The notes under the pieces were generated by a model. The model was not told the origin of the DNA, made no database searches, and saw nothing but the letters and a program-made list of their open reading frames with translations. This document shows positions 35,387-43,820 of a stretch of DNA of 64,000 nt, piece after piece. The stretch comes from Longibacter salinarum (GTDB lineage Bacteria > Bacteroidota > Rhodothermia > Rhodothermales > Salinibacteraceae), in the NCBI RefSeq assembly GCF_002554795.1, contig NZ_PDEQ01000005.1, positions 124,001-188,000 on the forward strand, read 5' to 3'. Numbering within the stretch: position 1 is the stretch's first letter; each line of letters starts with the position of its first letter. Position numbers and translations under genes: made by a program.

Positions 35387-36094
35387 ATGAAAACAGACAC
35401 CGAATGGGGATACGTTGGCGAGGAAGGTCCCACCCACTGGGCCGACCTGTCGAATGAGTTCTGCGCATGCGGAGGAGATCGGCAGTCTCCGATCGATCTA
35501 CCCGTTCATGCGGCGGCGGAAGAGACCCTCGCCCTCTCCATCGACTACACCAAAGCTGATGGTACACTGAGTTATTCGAGTTACGGCGTCAAGATGCAGC
35601 TGAAGGGGGGCACGCTCACGCTGGACGGGACGACGTACGAACTTGTCCAATTCCACTTCCACACGCCCAGCGAGCATCAAATCGGGGGGCGCAGCTTCCC
35701 CGGCGAGATGCACCTCGTCCACGTGAGCGAAAGCGGTCATCTAGTTGTTATCGGCATTTTTCTCGAGAATGGGAAGACCAACTCCACCCTTGCTCCCATC
35801 TGGTCAACCTTTCCCGAGGTCGAGACGGCCCCGCCCATACCGTTCGATCCCTCGGACCTGCTGCCACCCAGCCGGACGGGCTATGTATACGAAGGCTCGC
35901 TGACCACGCCACCCTGCACCGAGGACGTGACGTGGCTGGTGCTAAGTGAGCCGCTATATCTCTCCGACGTTCAGATCGAGAAACTGGCGGCCGTCCACGC
36001 GGAGATCAACGTGCACAACAGTCGGCCCGTCCAGCCGGTCAATGATCGACACGTACGGTTCGTGTCGCTACATCCAGCGCCCCGACTTGCGTAA
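35387..36094 (+). CDS. Alpha-class carbonic anhydrase without a signal peptide
   Basis: Interconverts CO2 and bicarbonate. 235 residues from the ATG at 35387 (MKTDTEWGYVGEEGP). Zinc ligands are visible: two His in QFHFHTPSEH (90 and 92) and His109 in EMHLVH; also QSPIDL and EGSLTTPPCTEDVTWLVL. The paired Cys positions (26/28 and 177) match the disulfide of secreted alpha-CAs, yet no hydrophobic signal precedes the domain, and the in-frame extension to 35282 is not signal-like either. So it may be cytosolic, exported by another route, or its true start is missed. A beta-class enzyme that does carry a signal peptide lies 0.5 kb downstream. Confidence 0.93.
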   Translation: MKTDTEWGYVGEEGPTHWADLSNEFCACGGDRQSPIDLPVHAAAEETLALSIDYTKADGTLSYSSYGVKMQLKGGTLTLDGTTYELVQFHFHTPSEHQIGGRSFPGEMHLVHVSESGHLVVIGIFLENGKTNSTLAPIWSTFPEVETAPPIPFDPSDLLPPSRTGYVYEGSLTTPPCTEDVTWLVLSEPLYLSDVQIEKLAAVHAEINVHNSRPVQPVNDRHVRFVSLHPAPRLA

Positions 36095-36570
36095 TCAGCG
36101 GTTTACTTGTTCCTGTGGACGCAAGCGTAGAGGCTATTGCGCGTAGGTCATGGTTATCACATTTGTCACAACAGGTGCCCCTCGATTGCCGGAACCAATC
36201 GAGTGAAAGAAAGGTCTGTGTCTATGCTGAACAGACCATCCATCTTGCGATGCACGGGTGGTCGACGCCCCCGTACAATGAAGATGAATACATTCACTCA
36301 ACTGAATTGTAGTCCTCGTGTCAGGGCAGGATACAGGTTCCTCATTACGAGGATGGGTACGACGTAGCATCTGAACATGTCGCTCCGGGTCTGAGCCAGA
36401 ATCGCTCCAGGTTTATGTTCGCGCCGTAGAGGCCGAACCTCGATGATTCTGGCTCGGGGCCGGACCCGAGCGGGCCAACCACACCGCGTCAATGGTCCCA
36501 CGCGTTCGGAATCCCCATACCCGGCACCCTGCCGGAATCACCCATCCCATACGATTGATCAGTCGATACA
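36095..36570. other. Gap between the two carbonic anhydrase genes
   Basis: About 475 bases with short frames but no convincing gene. It contains a long imperfect inverted repeat (36381-36472, listed separately) and a smaller CCTCGT/ACGAGG dyad near 36313-36353. The promoter of the beta-CA gene probably lies in the last 80 bases. Confidence 0.4.
36381..36472. repeat. Long imperfect inverted repeat
   Basis: The core is a perfect 11-bp dyad GAGCCAGAATC (36393-36403) / GATTCTGGCTC (36445-36455) with 41 bases between. Outer arms also match imperfectly: CGCTCCGGGTC on the left against GACCCGAGCG on the right. No transposase or flanking duplication was found; it could be a small mobile-element relic or an RNA structure. 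Confidence 0.5.
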
Positions 36571-37317
36571 ATGAGGCGAATTCTGTTTCTCTTTTCCCTC
36601 CTCCTCGTTATCCAGACCGGCGTCGCCGTTGCTCAGGAAAAACCCGACGTGTCCGATCGGGATCTGACGCAGGCGCTCACGAAGGAAATGCAGGCGGCAC
36701 TAACCCCGATGGATGTCATCCAGCTACTGAAGGATGGCAACCAGCGGTTTATAAATGACGAAGCCCTTGAGCGCAACTTCCTGGAGCAGGTTGCGCAAAC
36801 GGCCGAGGGCCAATACCCGATGGCCGCTGTTCTCGGCTGCATCGATAGCCGCGTCCCCCACGAGATCATCTTCGACAAAGGCGTCGGCGACATCTTCTCC
36901 GCTCGCGTCGCAGGAAACTTTATCAATACGGACATCCTCGGTAGCCTTGAGTTTGCGGCCGCCGTTGCTGGCTCCAAAGTGATCGTCGTCCTCGGCCACT
37001 CCGAGTGCGGAGCCGTCAAAGGGGCCTGTGATCAGGTGGAACTCGGCAACCTGACGAGTACGCTCGCCAACATCGCCCCCGCGATCTACTCCGTCACCGA
37101 TGTCGAGGGAGAACGCAATTCGTCGAATAAGGCGTTCGTCGATGCGGTCGCTCACGAGAACGTGGACATCACCGTGCAAAACATTGTGGATCGCAGCCCG
37201 GTAATCCGTGACCTCGTGGAGAAAGGCGAACTGATCGTTGTCGGCGCTATGCACAACGTCACGTCGGGCGAGGTCACGTTCTTCGAGGACAACATGCTCA
37301 CGGCAGATACGCTCTAA
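36571..37317 (+). CDS. Beta-class carbonic anhydrase with signal peptide
   Basis: 248 residues. An N-terminal signal peptide (MRRILFLFSLLLVIQTGVAVAQ) ends in a plausible Ala-x-Ala-Gln site, so the enzyme should be periplasmic. The beta-CA zinc site is complete: Cys90 and the Asp-Arg dyad in LGCIDSRVP, and His143 and Cys146 in LGHSECGAVKGA. The ARVAGNF motif is present. Most beta-CAs are cytosolic; exported ones are a minority. Together with the signal-less alpha-CA upstream, this gives the reverse of the usual locations for the two classes. Confidence 0.94.
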   Translation: MRRILFLFSLLLVIQTGVAVAQEKPDVSDRDLTQALTKEMQAALTPMDVIQLLKDGNQRFINDEALERNFLEQVAQTAEGQYPMAAVLGCIDSRVPHEIIFDKGVGDIFSARVAGNFINTDILGSLEFAAAVAGSKVIVVLGHSECGAVKGACDQVELGNLTSTLANIAPAIYSVTDVEGERNSSNKAFVDAVAHENVDITVQNIVDRSPVIRDLVEKGELIVVGAMHNVTSGEVTFFEDNMLTADTL

Positions 37318-37491
37318 GAACACAGATCCCCCAATCATCTCGATCTGAACCGATGCCCGAGGCTCCCGCGAGCTCTCGGGCATTGTTTGTTGATTCCGGA
37401 TCTGAGGCGCAGATCTCCGATCTTGCATGGGACCATCGCGACATCCTATGTTTGAGGTGTCTTCCTTCCCTCTGCCTCTGGACCTTCGTGT

Positions 37492-39573
37492 ATGGCTGTT
37501 CTGCTCCGTTCCACAATCTTCAGCTGTCTCCTCCTTACCCTCGTCATCCCACCCAGTACACTCGCCCAGTCGCGACCGTCAGATCATCTTCGGGACGAGT
37601 ACGACCTGCAGAAGGTCGTGAACGCACAGGTGAAGCGCGATGGAGAGGCCGTCATCTCTTTTCTCGACAGCGACGATCCTGCCATCCAGGCGAGGGCAGC
37701 TTTCGCGCTCGCCTCCGTTCAGGACTCGACTGCGATAGCCCCCCTCGTTGACCTTCTCACATCTGACGCCGAAACACAGGTCCGCGCTAACGCCGCGTTC
37801 GCACTCGGGCAGATGCCCGGCACGGTGCCCAGTGGACCTCTCCTGAAAGCCGTTGCGAATGATGAACCAGAGGTTAGATCTCTGGCCCTTGAGGCCCTTG
37901 GAAAAACGGGCGACCGGGCGGCGCTCCGGCAGGTCGCAGAACTCGATGTTGACGCTGAACAAACGAATGCTCTGGCGCTCTCTATTGCCCGCTTTGGACT
38001 TCGGGAGGTGCACGATTCCCTCGCGGTCGACCGACTCATCACCCTCCTCACGGAGTCCGACAGCGCCAGCGTCCGCCGGGACGCCGCGTACTACTTTGGT
38101 CGCATACAGACGACGAAGCCATGGCAGCACCGAGCCAACGATGTTCGGCGTGCTATCACCGAAGCGGATCCGTCCGACGCTGCCGCCATGCATTTGCTTC
38201 TCGGGATCAGTCGCCTCGGGGAGCCGGAAGACGACGCTCTGATCTTCGACTGGCTGCGCATGGCAACGGACTGGCGGACGCGGGTTAATGCGGCGCGGGC
38301 CCTCACACCCCGAACAGAACGGCCGGCCGTCGTGGCAGCGCTCACTCAGAGCCTTAACGACAGCATTCCCCACGTGGCACGAACGGCTGCCACGGTCCTG
38401 TCTGACGCGACGATAGCGCCTTCGCAGTCCGATGCTCTCATCGCCTGGGTAAAAGCGCATCCAGACCGATGGCGCGTCGTCGGGCCCCTTCTTCAAAGCA
38501 TCGCCCGGAGCTCGGATGACCCGGTCGGCCGTCCCTTTGTGCGAGGCATCGTCCGCCGGTATGCCTCTCAGCGGAGCGCCGTCGCCCACGCAGCTGCACT
38601 CCCCGCGCTCGGCTTCCTCAAACCGGACCGTATCGATCAGGCACTGGTAGCGGCCGCCTCCCACGAAGACCCTCGCATTGCAGCGGCAGCGCTAACGGCC
38701 ATCGCCGACCGATGGGAACGACGACATGCTGTTGCCGATCGCCTCAGCCCCGCCCGCGTCTCGCGCTACTTCGACGCGCTGGCCAGCGGCGTCTTTCGCG
38801 GGGATGTTGCAACGATCAATGCCGCCGCCCCGGCCCTCACGGACTCTGCTTTCACGACGCAGGGCGCCAGTGGCATTCTCGTTCGCACCCTCGACCAGCT
38901 CTCCACCCCCGACGACCTCGAGGGAATCACCGCCATTCTTCGCGCTCTCGGCGACGTTCCGACGAGCGACGCTGTCGCCGCAGCTCTACGCGAACAGACT
39001 GGTCACCCGCACCCGGTGATTCGGCAAACAGCCGCATCCGCCCTTGAGAACCACACGGGCGCCCCGGTACCCGTCGACGGCGGAACGGTTGAGACACCTC
39101 CTATCGATTGGAAAGCGGCTGAAGAACTCGGACGACACCCGCGCCTCGTTCTGGAAACGAACCGGGGAGTTGTCGTGATCGAAATGGATGTCGAACAGGC
39201 CCCACAGACCGTTACGACCCTCGCCCAACTCGCGCAAGCAGGCGAATACGAGGGCGTGCCGTTCCACCGCGTTGTCCCCAATTTCGTCGTCCAGGGTGGT
39301 GATGTGGCCCGGGGCGATGGCTGGGGCGGACCGGGCTTTACGATCCGGTCGGAGTTTACACGCATTCCCTATCACCGGGGAACGGCCGGGATCGCAAGCG
39401 CGGGCAAAGACACTGAAGGCAGCCAGTACTTCATCACACACAGCATGCAACCACATCTCGACGGACGTTACACAGCCTTCGGGCGGGTCATAGACGGAAT
39501 GGACGTTGTCGATGCCCTGCTTCCGGACGACCGCGTGATTTCGGCACGCATTCTCCCCGATGACGAGATGTGA
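37492..39573 (+). CDS. HEAT-repeat protein fused to a cyclophilin-type peptidyl-prolyl isomerase
   Basis: 693 residues. A signal peptide (MAVLLRSTIFSCLLLTLVIPPSTLAQ) leads to a HEAT/PBS-type helical repeat region (about 40-520), with units such as DDPAIQARAAFALASVQDSTAIAPLVDLL and ETQVRANAAFALGQMP. The C-terminus (about 545-690) is a cyclophilin domain: RLVLETNRGVVVIEMDVEQAPQTV, VPFHRVVPNFVVQGGD, SEFTRIPYHRGTAGIASAGKDTEGSQYFITHS and LDGRYTAFGRVIDGMDVVD. It would act in the periplasm or at the outer membrane as a folding helper, the HEAT part holding a client or partner. Confidence 0.9.
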   Translation: MAVLLRSTIFSCLLLTLVIPPSTLAQSRPSDHLRDEYDLQKVVNAQVKRDGEAVISFLDSDDPAIQARAAFALASVQDSTAIAPLVDLLTSDAETQVRANAAFALGQMPGTVPSGPLLKAVANDEPEVRSLALEALGKTGDRAALRQVAELDVDAEQTNALALSIARFGLREVHDSLAVDRLITLLTESDSASVRRDAAYYFGRIQTTKPWQHRANDVRRAITEADPSDAAAMHLLLGISRLGEPEDDALIFDWLRMATDWRTRVNAARALTPRTERPAVVAALTQSLNDSIPHVARTAATVLSDATIAPSQSDALIAWVKAHPDRWRVVGPLLQSIARSSDDPVGRPFVRGIVRRYASQRSAVAHAAALPALGFLKPDRIDQALVAAASHEDPRIAAAALTAIADRWERRHAVADRLSPARVSRYFDALASGVFRGDVATINAAAPALTDSAFTTQGASGILVRTLDQLSTPDDLEGITAILRALGDVPTSDAVAAALREQTGHPHPVIRQTAASALENHTGAPVPVDGGTVETPPIDWKAAEELGRHPRLVLETNRGVVVIEMDVEQAPQTVTTLAQLAQAGEYEGVPFHRVVPNFVVQGGDVARGDGWGGPGFTIRSEFTRIPYHRGTAGIASAGKDTEGSQYFITHSMQPHLDGRYTAFGRVIDGMDVVDALLPDDRVISARILPDDEM

Positions 39574-39693
39574 ACGATCCCAGGCCGTATCCTTAGTAGC
39601 CTGGCAACGAACGACCAGATACCGCTCACGGTGGTGTCCCGGTTGCCGATGAACCTTTCTCGCGTCTCGATCCCCTTCGTACGGAGCACCTGA

Positions 39694-40872
39694 ATGCTAA
39701 TCGACGATCTCACCACGCCCGCCGTTCTCGTAGACGCCCAGCGCCTGGACCGAAATATCTCGCGGATGCAGGCCAAAGCATCAGACAATCATGCCTCGCT
39801 CCGTCCGCATATCAAGACACACAAGTCGGTCGACATTGCCCAGCTACAGGTCGACCAGGGCGCACACGGTCTGACGGTGGCGACCATCGACGAAGCGGAA
39901 ACGTTCGTTCACGCCGGATTTAGCGATATCCGCGTCGCGTATCCAGTTATCGGCAACGACAAGTACGAGCGCCTGCTGAACCTGATGGATGACGCTCGAA
40001 TCTCGTTCTGCGTCGACACCCCCGCCGGGGTAAAGCAGGCGTCTTCGTTTTTCGCCGATGCCGGACGAGAGGTCGAGGTGCTGATGGAGGTGGATGTAGG
40101 CCACGGTCGATGCGGTGTGCCGTTCGGCAAACCCGATGAAGCCATACAGTTGGCCAAACAGATTGTGAACGCACCGGGTCTCCAGTTCGCCGGCCTGCTC
40201 ACCCACGCAGGGCAGGGCTATCACGGACCGAGAGACGGGGAAACACCCGAGCACGCGCTACGCCGTGCAAGTCTTCAGGAGCGAGACCGCATTCTGGATG
40301 TCGCTGCCCTCCTGTTTGACGCCGGCGTGTCCGCCATCGACCGGGACACGTTTGAGGTCAGCATTGGCTCGACGCCCACAATCACCTACTTCGAAAACAC
40401 GGAGCGCGACGGACTTACGGTCACGGAAATTCGTCCGGGCAACTACGTTTTCCATGACGCCATCCAGGTCGGACTCGGCGCCTGCCCCCTTGACGACTGC
40501 GCTCTTACCGTTCTGGGGACGATCGTCAGCAAACGCCGCGACGACTCTGGAACAGAACGTGCGTATATCGATGCGGGCAAAAAGGTTGTCACCACCGACA
40601 AGGGGGCACGAACCGATGGCTACGGCATCGCGCTCTACAACGCCACGTACATGCGCGAACACCCGCACGTGGATATCACCGGGTTGAGCGAAGAACACGG
40701 CTGGCTCAGTATTCCGGGAGCCGCCACCTTCGGGGTTGGCGACCGGGTGCGCTTCGTGCCAAATCATGCTTGTGTCACCGTTGCGACCCAGCACGAACTC
40801 GTCGTTGTGGACGACGACGAAGTCATCGACCGGTGGCCGGTCGCACATAAAACGCCGCAAACGGACGCCTAA
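39694..40872 (+). CDS. D-threonine aldolase / D-serine dehydratase-like PLP enzyme
   Basis: 392 residues, fold type III PLP enzyme with an alanine-racemase-like N-terminal barrel. The Schiff-base Lys lies in LRPHIKTHKS; the C-terminal metal-binding pair is in VRFVPNHACVTV (His and Cys), as in D-threonine aldolases and DSD1-type D-serine dehydratases. Other family blocks: TPAVLVDAQRLDRNI, VLMEVDVGHGRCGV, FAGLLTHAGQGY, VSIGSTPT, EIRPGNYVFHD. It would split or dehydrate D-3-hydroxyamino acids in the cytoplasm; which of the two reactions cannot be told. Stands alone. Confidence 0.9.
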   Translation: MLIDDLTTPAVLVDAQRLDRNISRMQAKASDNHASLRPHIKTHKSVDIAQLQVDQGAHGLTVATIDEAETFVHAGFSDIRVAYPVIGNDKYERLLNLMDDARISFCVDTPAGVKQASSFFADAGREVEVLMEVDVGHGRCGVPFGKPDEAIQLAKQIVNAPGLQFAGLLTHAGQGYHGPRDGETPEHALRRASLQERDRILDVAALLFDAGVSAIDRDTFEVSIGSTPTITYFENTERDGLTVTEIRPGNYVFHDAIQVGLGACPLDDCALTVLGTIVSKRRDDSGTERAYIDAGKKVVTTDKGARTDGYGIALYNATYMREHPHVDITGLSEEHGWLSIPGAATFGVGDRVRFVPNHACVTVATQHELVVVDDDEVIDRWPVAHKTPQTDA

Positions 40873-40967
40873 ACCGTTGCTGTGGATATTCCGCGGCATT
40901 CTAAACGAACACTGGCTTGATCCATGGTCGGCGTCTTTTCCCCCGCATGTAGATCAACCAGATCGTC

Positions 40968-41102
40968 TTAGTGTAAGACAAGCACATCCTCACCGCCGAA
41001 CGGCTCGAAATCGTAGCAGTAAGCTGGCCCAAGTATCGCAATCTCCGTTGCGAGATCGATGACCATATCATTCGCCAGCCTCTTCCGCGATGCTTCAGTT
41101 TC
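40968..41102 (-). pseudogene. Possible gene remnant (44 open codons, no start)
   Basis: On the minus strand a stop-bounded frame of 44 codons has protein-like sequence, including NDMVIDLATEIAILGPAYCY and ending GGEDVLVLH. There is no start codon at its head; the sequence just upstream continues protein-like in another frame (MDAATYWNLYRK). This looks like the frameshifted tail of a small gene. I do not recognise the family, and chance remains possible. Confidence 0.25.
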
Positions 41103-41138
41103 CTATACAGATTCCAATAGGTCGCCGCATCCATATCT

Positions 41139-41516
41139 ATGATATCGCTTCGCCACTCGAAAACGTCTCCCGAGATTGTCGTGGAAGCCGAGGGAAGCGT
41201 ATCCGGCGCCGATGTACGACGTGAACTGGCCCCGATGCGCGACCTCCTGGAAGACATCGAGCCCGGCTTCGTTTTGATGACGGTTTATCCCAACCTCGTC
41301 ATGTTGCAACCCGACGCGATCGGCGCGCTGTTCTACTATGTCGCCCGCGTCTTCGATGCGAATCCTGGGCTCTTCATCCTCGTCGATGGCGGACGGTCGC
41401 CCCATCCAGGCCTCCGCTCATTCGTCCAACAGTTGGGCATCAAGGGCCAGGTCGAGTTCGCTGCGACGGTCGAGGAGGCCGAATTGATCATCGAGCGGCG
41501 TGCAAACGAAGCCTGA
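41139..41516 (+). CDS. Small conserved-looking protein, function unknown
   Basis: 125 residues with alternating beta and helix pattern: SPEIVVEAEGSVSGADVRRELAPMRDLLEDI, FVLMTVYPNLVMLQPDAIGALFYYVARVFDANPGLFILVDGG and VEFAATVEEAELIIERR. The layout recalls STAS/SpoIIAA-like domains, which are small phospho-regulated or lipid-binding modules, but I cannot claim membership. No signal peptide. It lies alone between a PLP enzyme and a CCA-adding-type enzyme. Confidence 0.6.
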   Translation: MISLRHSKTSPEIVVEAEGSVSGADVRRELAPMRDLLEDIEPGFVLMTVYPNLVMLQPDAIGALFYYVARVFDANPGLFILVDGGRSPHPGLRSFVQQLGIKGQVEFAATVEEAELIIERRANEA

Positions 41517-41764
41517 CTCCGCCAACGGGTATCGCGCCGCATCTGCACTGACATCCCGGCATCTGCTTACCTCAACCGGGCCCTTCATCCCGCCTCAGTG
41601 AACAGGATTCCCGTGTCTAAATCGGGACGAAGAACGGCCGATCTCGGTCTCGTCCGCACCAGAAAGGCGAACTGGGGACGCGCTGGCCTCGTTACGAATG
41701 GTCGGGGAAGCGGAATTCTTGTGCTTCCTTATCGCCGTTTGTCCGATTGCCGCATCTGTTGCCC

Positions 41765-43417
41765 GTGCCATCCCTCACCGCCGACTCCATTGCTCAGGCC
41801 CTCGACCAACGTTCGTACGCGCCCATCTTGCGGCGCATCGGCAAGGTCGCCCAGAGCGTGTCCATCGAAGCCTACGCCGTCGGCGGACTCGTGCGGGACG
41901 TGCTGCTCGATCGACCCACCACGGACCTCGATTTTGTCACTGTCGGCCCCGACACCGGCATCGAACTCGCCCGAGCGGTCGCCGAAGATCTCGGCGGCTA
42001 CACCGCGCACGTCTACCCCAACTTCGGCACCGCCGCGATCCGTATTCCCGCCGAGCAATGGGCGGATGACGAAACCGACGAGCCACTGGTTCTTGAGTTC
42101 GTCGCGGCGCGAAAGGAAAGCTATCGATCCGACTCGCGGAAGCCGATCGTCGAGGACGGCACCCTCGAAGACGACCAGTACCGCCGCGACTTCACGATCA
42201 ACGCGATGGCGGTCCACCTCACCCCCGATCGTTTTGGCGAAATCATCGATCCCTTCGATGGCCGAACGGACCTGCAGCGGGAAACGATCGACACGCCGCT
42301 CGACCCGGAGGAGACGTTCGAGGACGACCCGCTCCGCATGATCCGCGCCGCCCGGTTCGCGACGCAGCTGGAATTCCGAGTATCCGATCGCGTGTTCGAA
42401 GCGCTGAATACCAAAGCGCACCGCGTCGATATTCTGAGTCAGGAGCGCATCACGACCGAACTGCAGAAGATCATTGCCGCCGACACCCCGTCGATTGGTT
42501 TCAAGATCCTGGAGGCAACGGGCATCCTGAAGCACATCTTCCCCGAGCTTCAGAATTTGAAGGGCGTCGACGAAGTGAATGGACAGCGCCACAAAGACAA
42601 CTTTTACCATACGCTGAAGGTGTTGGACAACGTCGCCGAGCGCACCGCCGACCGCGACGGCGAAGACACGATCTGGCTCCGCTGGGTGGCGATCCTGCAC
42701 GACATCGCTAAGCCCGAGACCAAGCGCTTCGACCCGCAAAACGGCTGGACCTTTCACGGCCACGAGGAGCGGAGCGCCCGAAAGGTACCGAACATTTTTC
42801 GGAAGTTGCGGCTGCCGACCGACGAACGCATGCGCTATGTCGAGAAGCTGGTCCGCCTCCACCACCGCCCGATCGCCCTGGTCGACGACGACGTCACCGA
42901 CTCAGCCGTGCGCCGGCTGCTTTTCGAGGCCGGAGATGATGTCGACGACCTCATGACGTTCGTCCGTAGCGACGTCACGAGCGGGAATCCGCGACGCCGT
43001 CGACGCTACCTCCAGGCGTTCGACGAGGTCGAGGAGAAAATGCAGGAGGTCGAAGAAAAGGACCGTCTGCGCAACTTCGAACCGCCGGTCGACGGCTACG
43101 AAATCATGGAAACGCTCGGCATTGACGAAGGCGTCGCTGTGGGGATTGCTAAGGAATGGATTCGCGAGGCCATTCTCGATGGAGAAATCCCGAACGACCA
43201 CGATCCGGCGTTTCAGTACCTGATGGATATCAAGGATGAGGCACTCCGGCGGGGCGAACTCTTCGAGGCCATGCTCAAACGGATGAGCGGTCCCGAACGC
43301 CGCGCAACCGGCGCCGTCAAGGAGGCGGTGTTCAACGACGAGCTTCCAGAAGACGATAAGGCAGCCATTTCGTATCTCGATACGATTATCGAACAGGAGC
43401 TTGGCGGCGAGGAGTAG
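41765..43417 (+). CDS. cca: CCA tRNA nucleotidyltransferase / poly(A) polymerase family with HD domain
   Basis: About 550 residues. The class II nucleotidyltransferase head is complete: YAVGGLVRDVLLDRPTTDLDFV (GG, then the DxD metal site), RRDFTINAMAVHL, IIDPFDGRTDLQ and DPLRMIRAARFATQL. An HD domain follows (WVAILHDIAKPE, FHGHEERSA). It should add or repair the CCA end of tRNAs; poly(A) polymerase activity is possible. No ATG precedes the conserved region: the start is GTG at 41765 or TTG at 41747. The C-terminal 100 residues, with IAKEWIREAILDGEIPNDHD, are the usual tail of the Bacteroidota enzyme. A strong terminator follows. Confidence 0.93.
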   Translation: MPSLTADSIAQALDQRSYAPILRRIGKVAQSVSIEAYAVGGLVRDVLLDRPTTDLDFVTVGPDTGIELARAVAEDLGGYTAHVYPNFGTAAIRIPAEQWADDETDEPLVLEFVAARKESYRSDSRKPIVEDGTLEDDQYRRDFTINAMAVHLTPDRFGEIIDPFDGRTDLQRETIDTPLDPEETFEDDPLRMIRAARFATQLEFRVSDRVFEALNTKAHRVDILSQERITTELQKIIAADTPSIGFKILEATGILKHIFPELQNLKGVDEVNGQRHKDNFYHTLKVLDNVAERTADRDGEDTIWLRWVAILHDIAKPETKRFDPQNGWTFHGHEERSARKVPNIFRKLRLPTDERMRYVEKLVRLHHRPIALVDDDVTDSAVRRLLFEAGDDVDDLMTFVRSDVTSGNPRRRRRYLQAFDEVEEKMQEVEEKDRLRNFEPPVDGYEIMETLGIDEGVAVGIAKEWIREAILDGEIPNDHDPAFQYLMDIKDEALRRGELFEAMLKRMSGPERRATGAVKEAVFNDELPEDDKAAISYLDTIIEQELGGEE

Positions 43418-43454
43418 CCGAGCAGCACGACGAGCACGCGATTTAGATACCCAG

Positions 43455-43502
43455 TTGGGGTCAGGAGACCGGTCACGCCCGGTACCCTGACCCCAATTTT
43501 TG
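43455..43502 (+). terminator. Rho-independent terminator after cca
   Basis: Perfect 11-bp stem TTGGGGTCAGG (43455-43465) / CCTGACCCCAA (43486-43496) followed by TTTTTG, about 40 bases after the cca stop. Confidence 0.92.
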
Positions 43503-43542
43503 TTTCTTCGCCATCCTCCAGATTTCGGTCGTCAGAGAAACG

Positions 43543-43566
43543 ACCGTCGCACGGCCGTGCGACGGT
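43543..43566. repeat. Perfect 24-bp palindrome (copy 2)
   Basis: Same loop-less palindrome as at 12321-12346 (half-site ACCGTCGCACGG). It lies some 40 bases past a complete terminator, so it does not need to be one itself, which argues for a different role such as a protein-binding or mobile-element site. Confidence 0.88.
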
Positions 43567-43785
43567 TTGTGATCGTGGTATGCCGACACGCTGTGAGATC
43601 CGCCGCGCGTGAGAAAGTCAGATTCACGATGTAGCAAGGCCAGGCCCGTGGGAGGCGGACCGCCGGAACGTCAGGGCAACAGGAGCCCTCAGCCCAAATC
43701 GACCAACCGATTCTGATTCTGCACGCATATTTGCAACGAACCCGGCACAGAATCGCCATATTACCAGTTCTTAACAATACGGTTT

Positions 43786-43797
43786 AACCATATGGTT
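43786..43797. promoter_or_regulatory. Candidate TetR operator
   Basis: A perfect 12-bp palindrome AACCATATGGTT lies 24 bases before the first ATG of the TetR-family gene, with partly symmetrical flanks. TetR repressors usually bind such dyads over their own promoter. Inferred from position and symmetry only. Confidence 0.5.
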
Positions 43798-43820
43798 GAA
43801 GTCGTTCACCCCAATTCATT

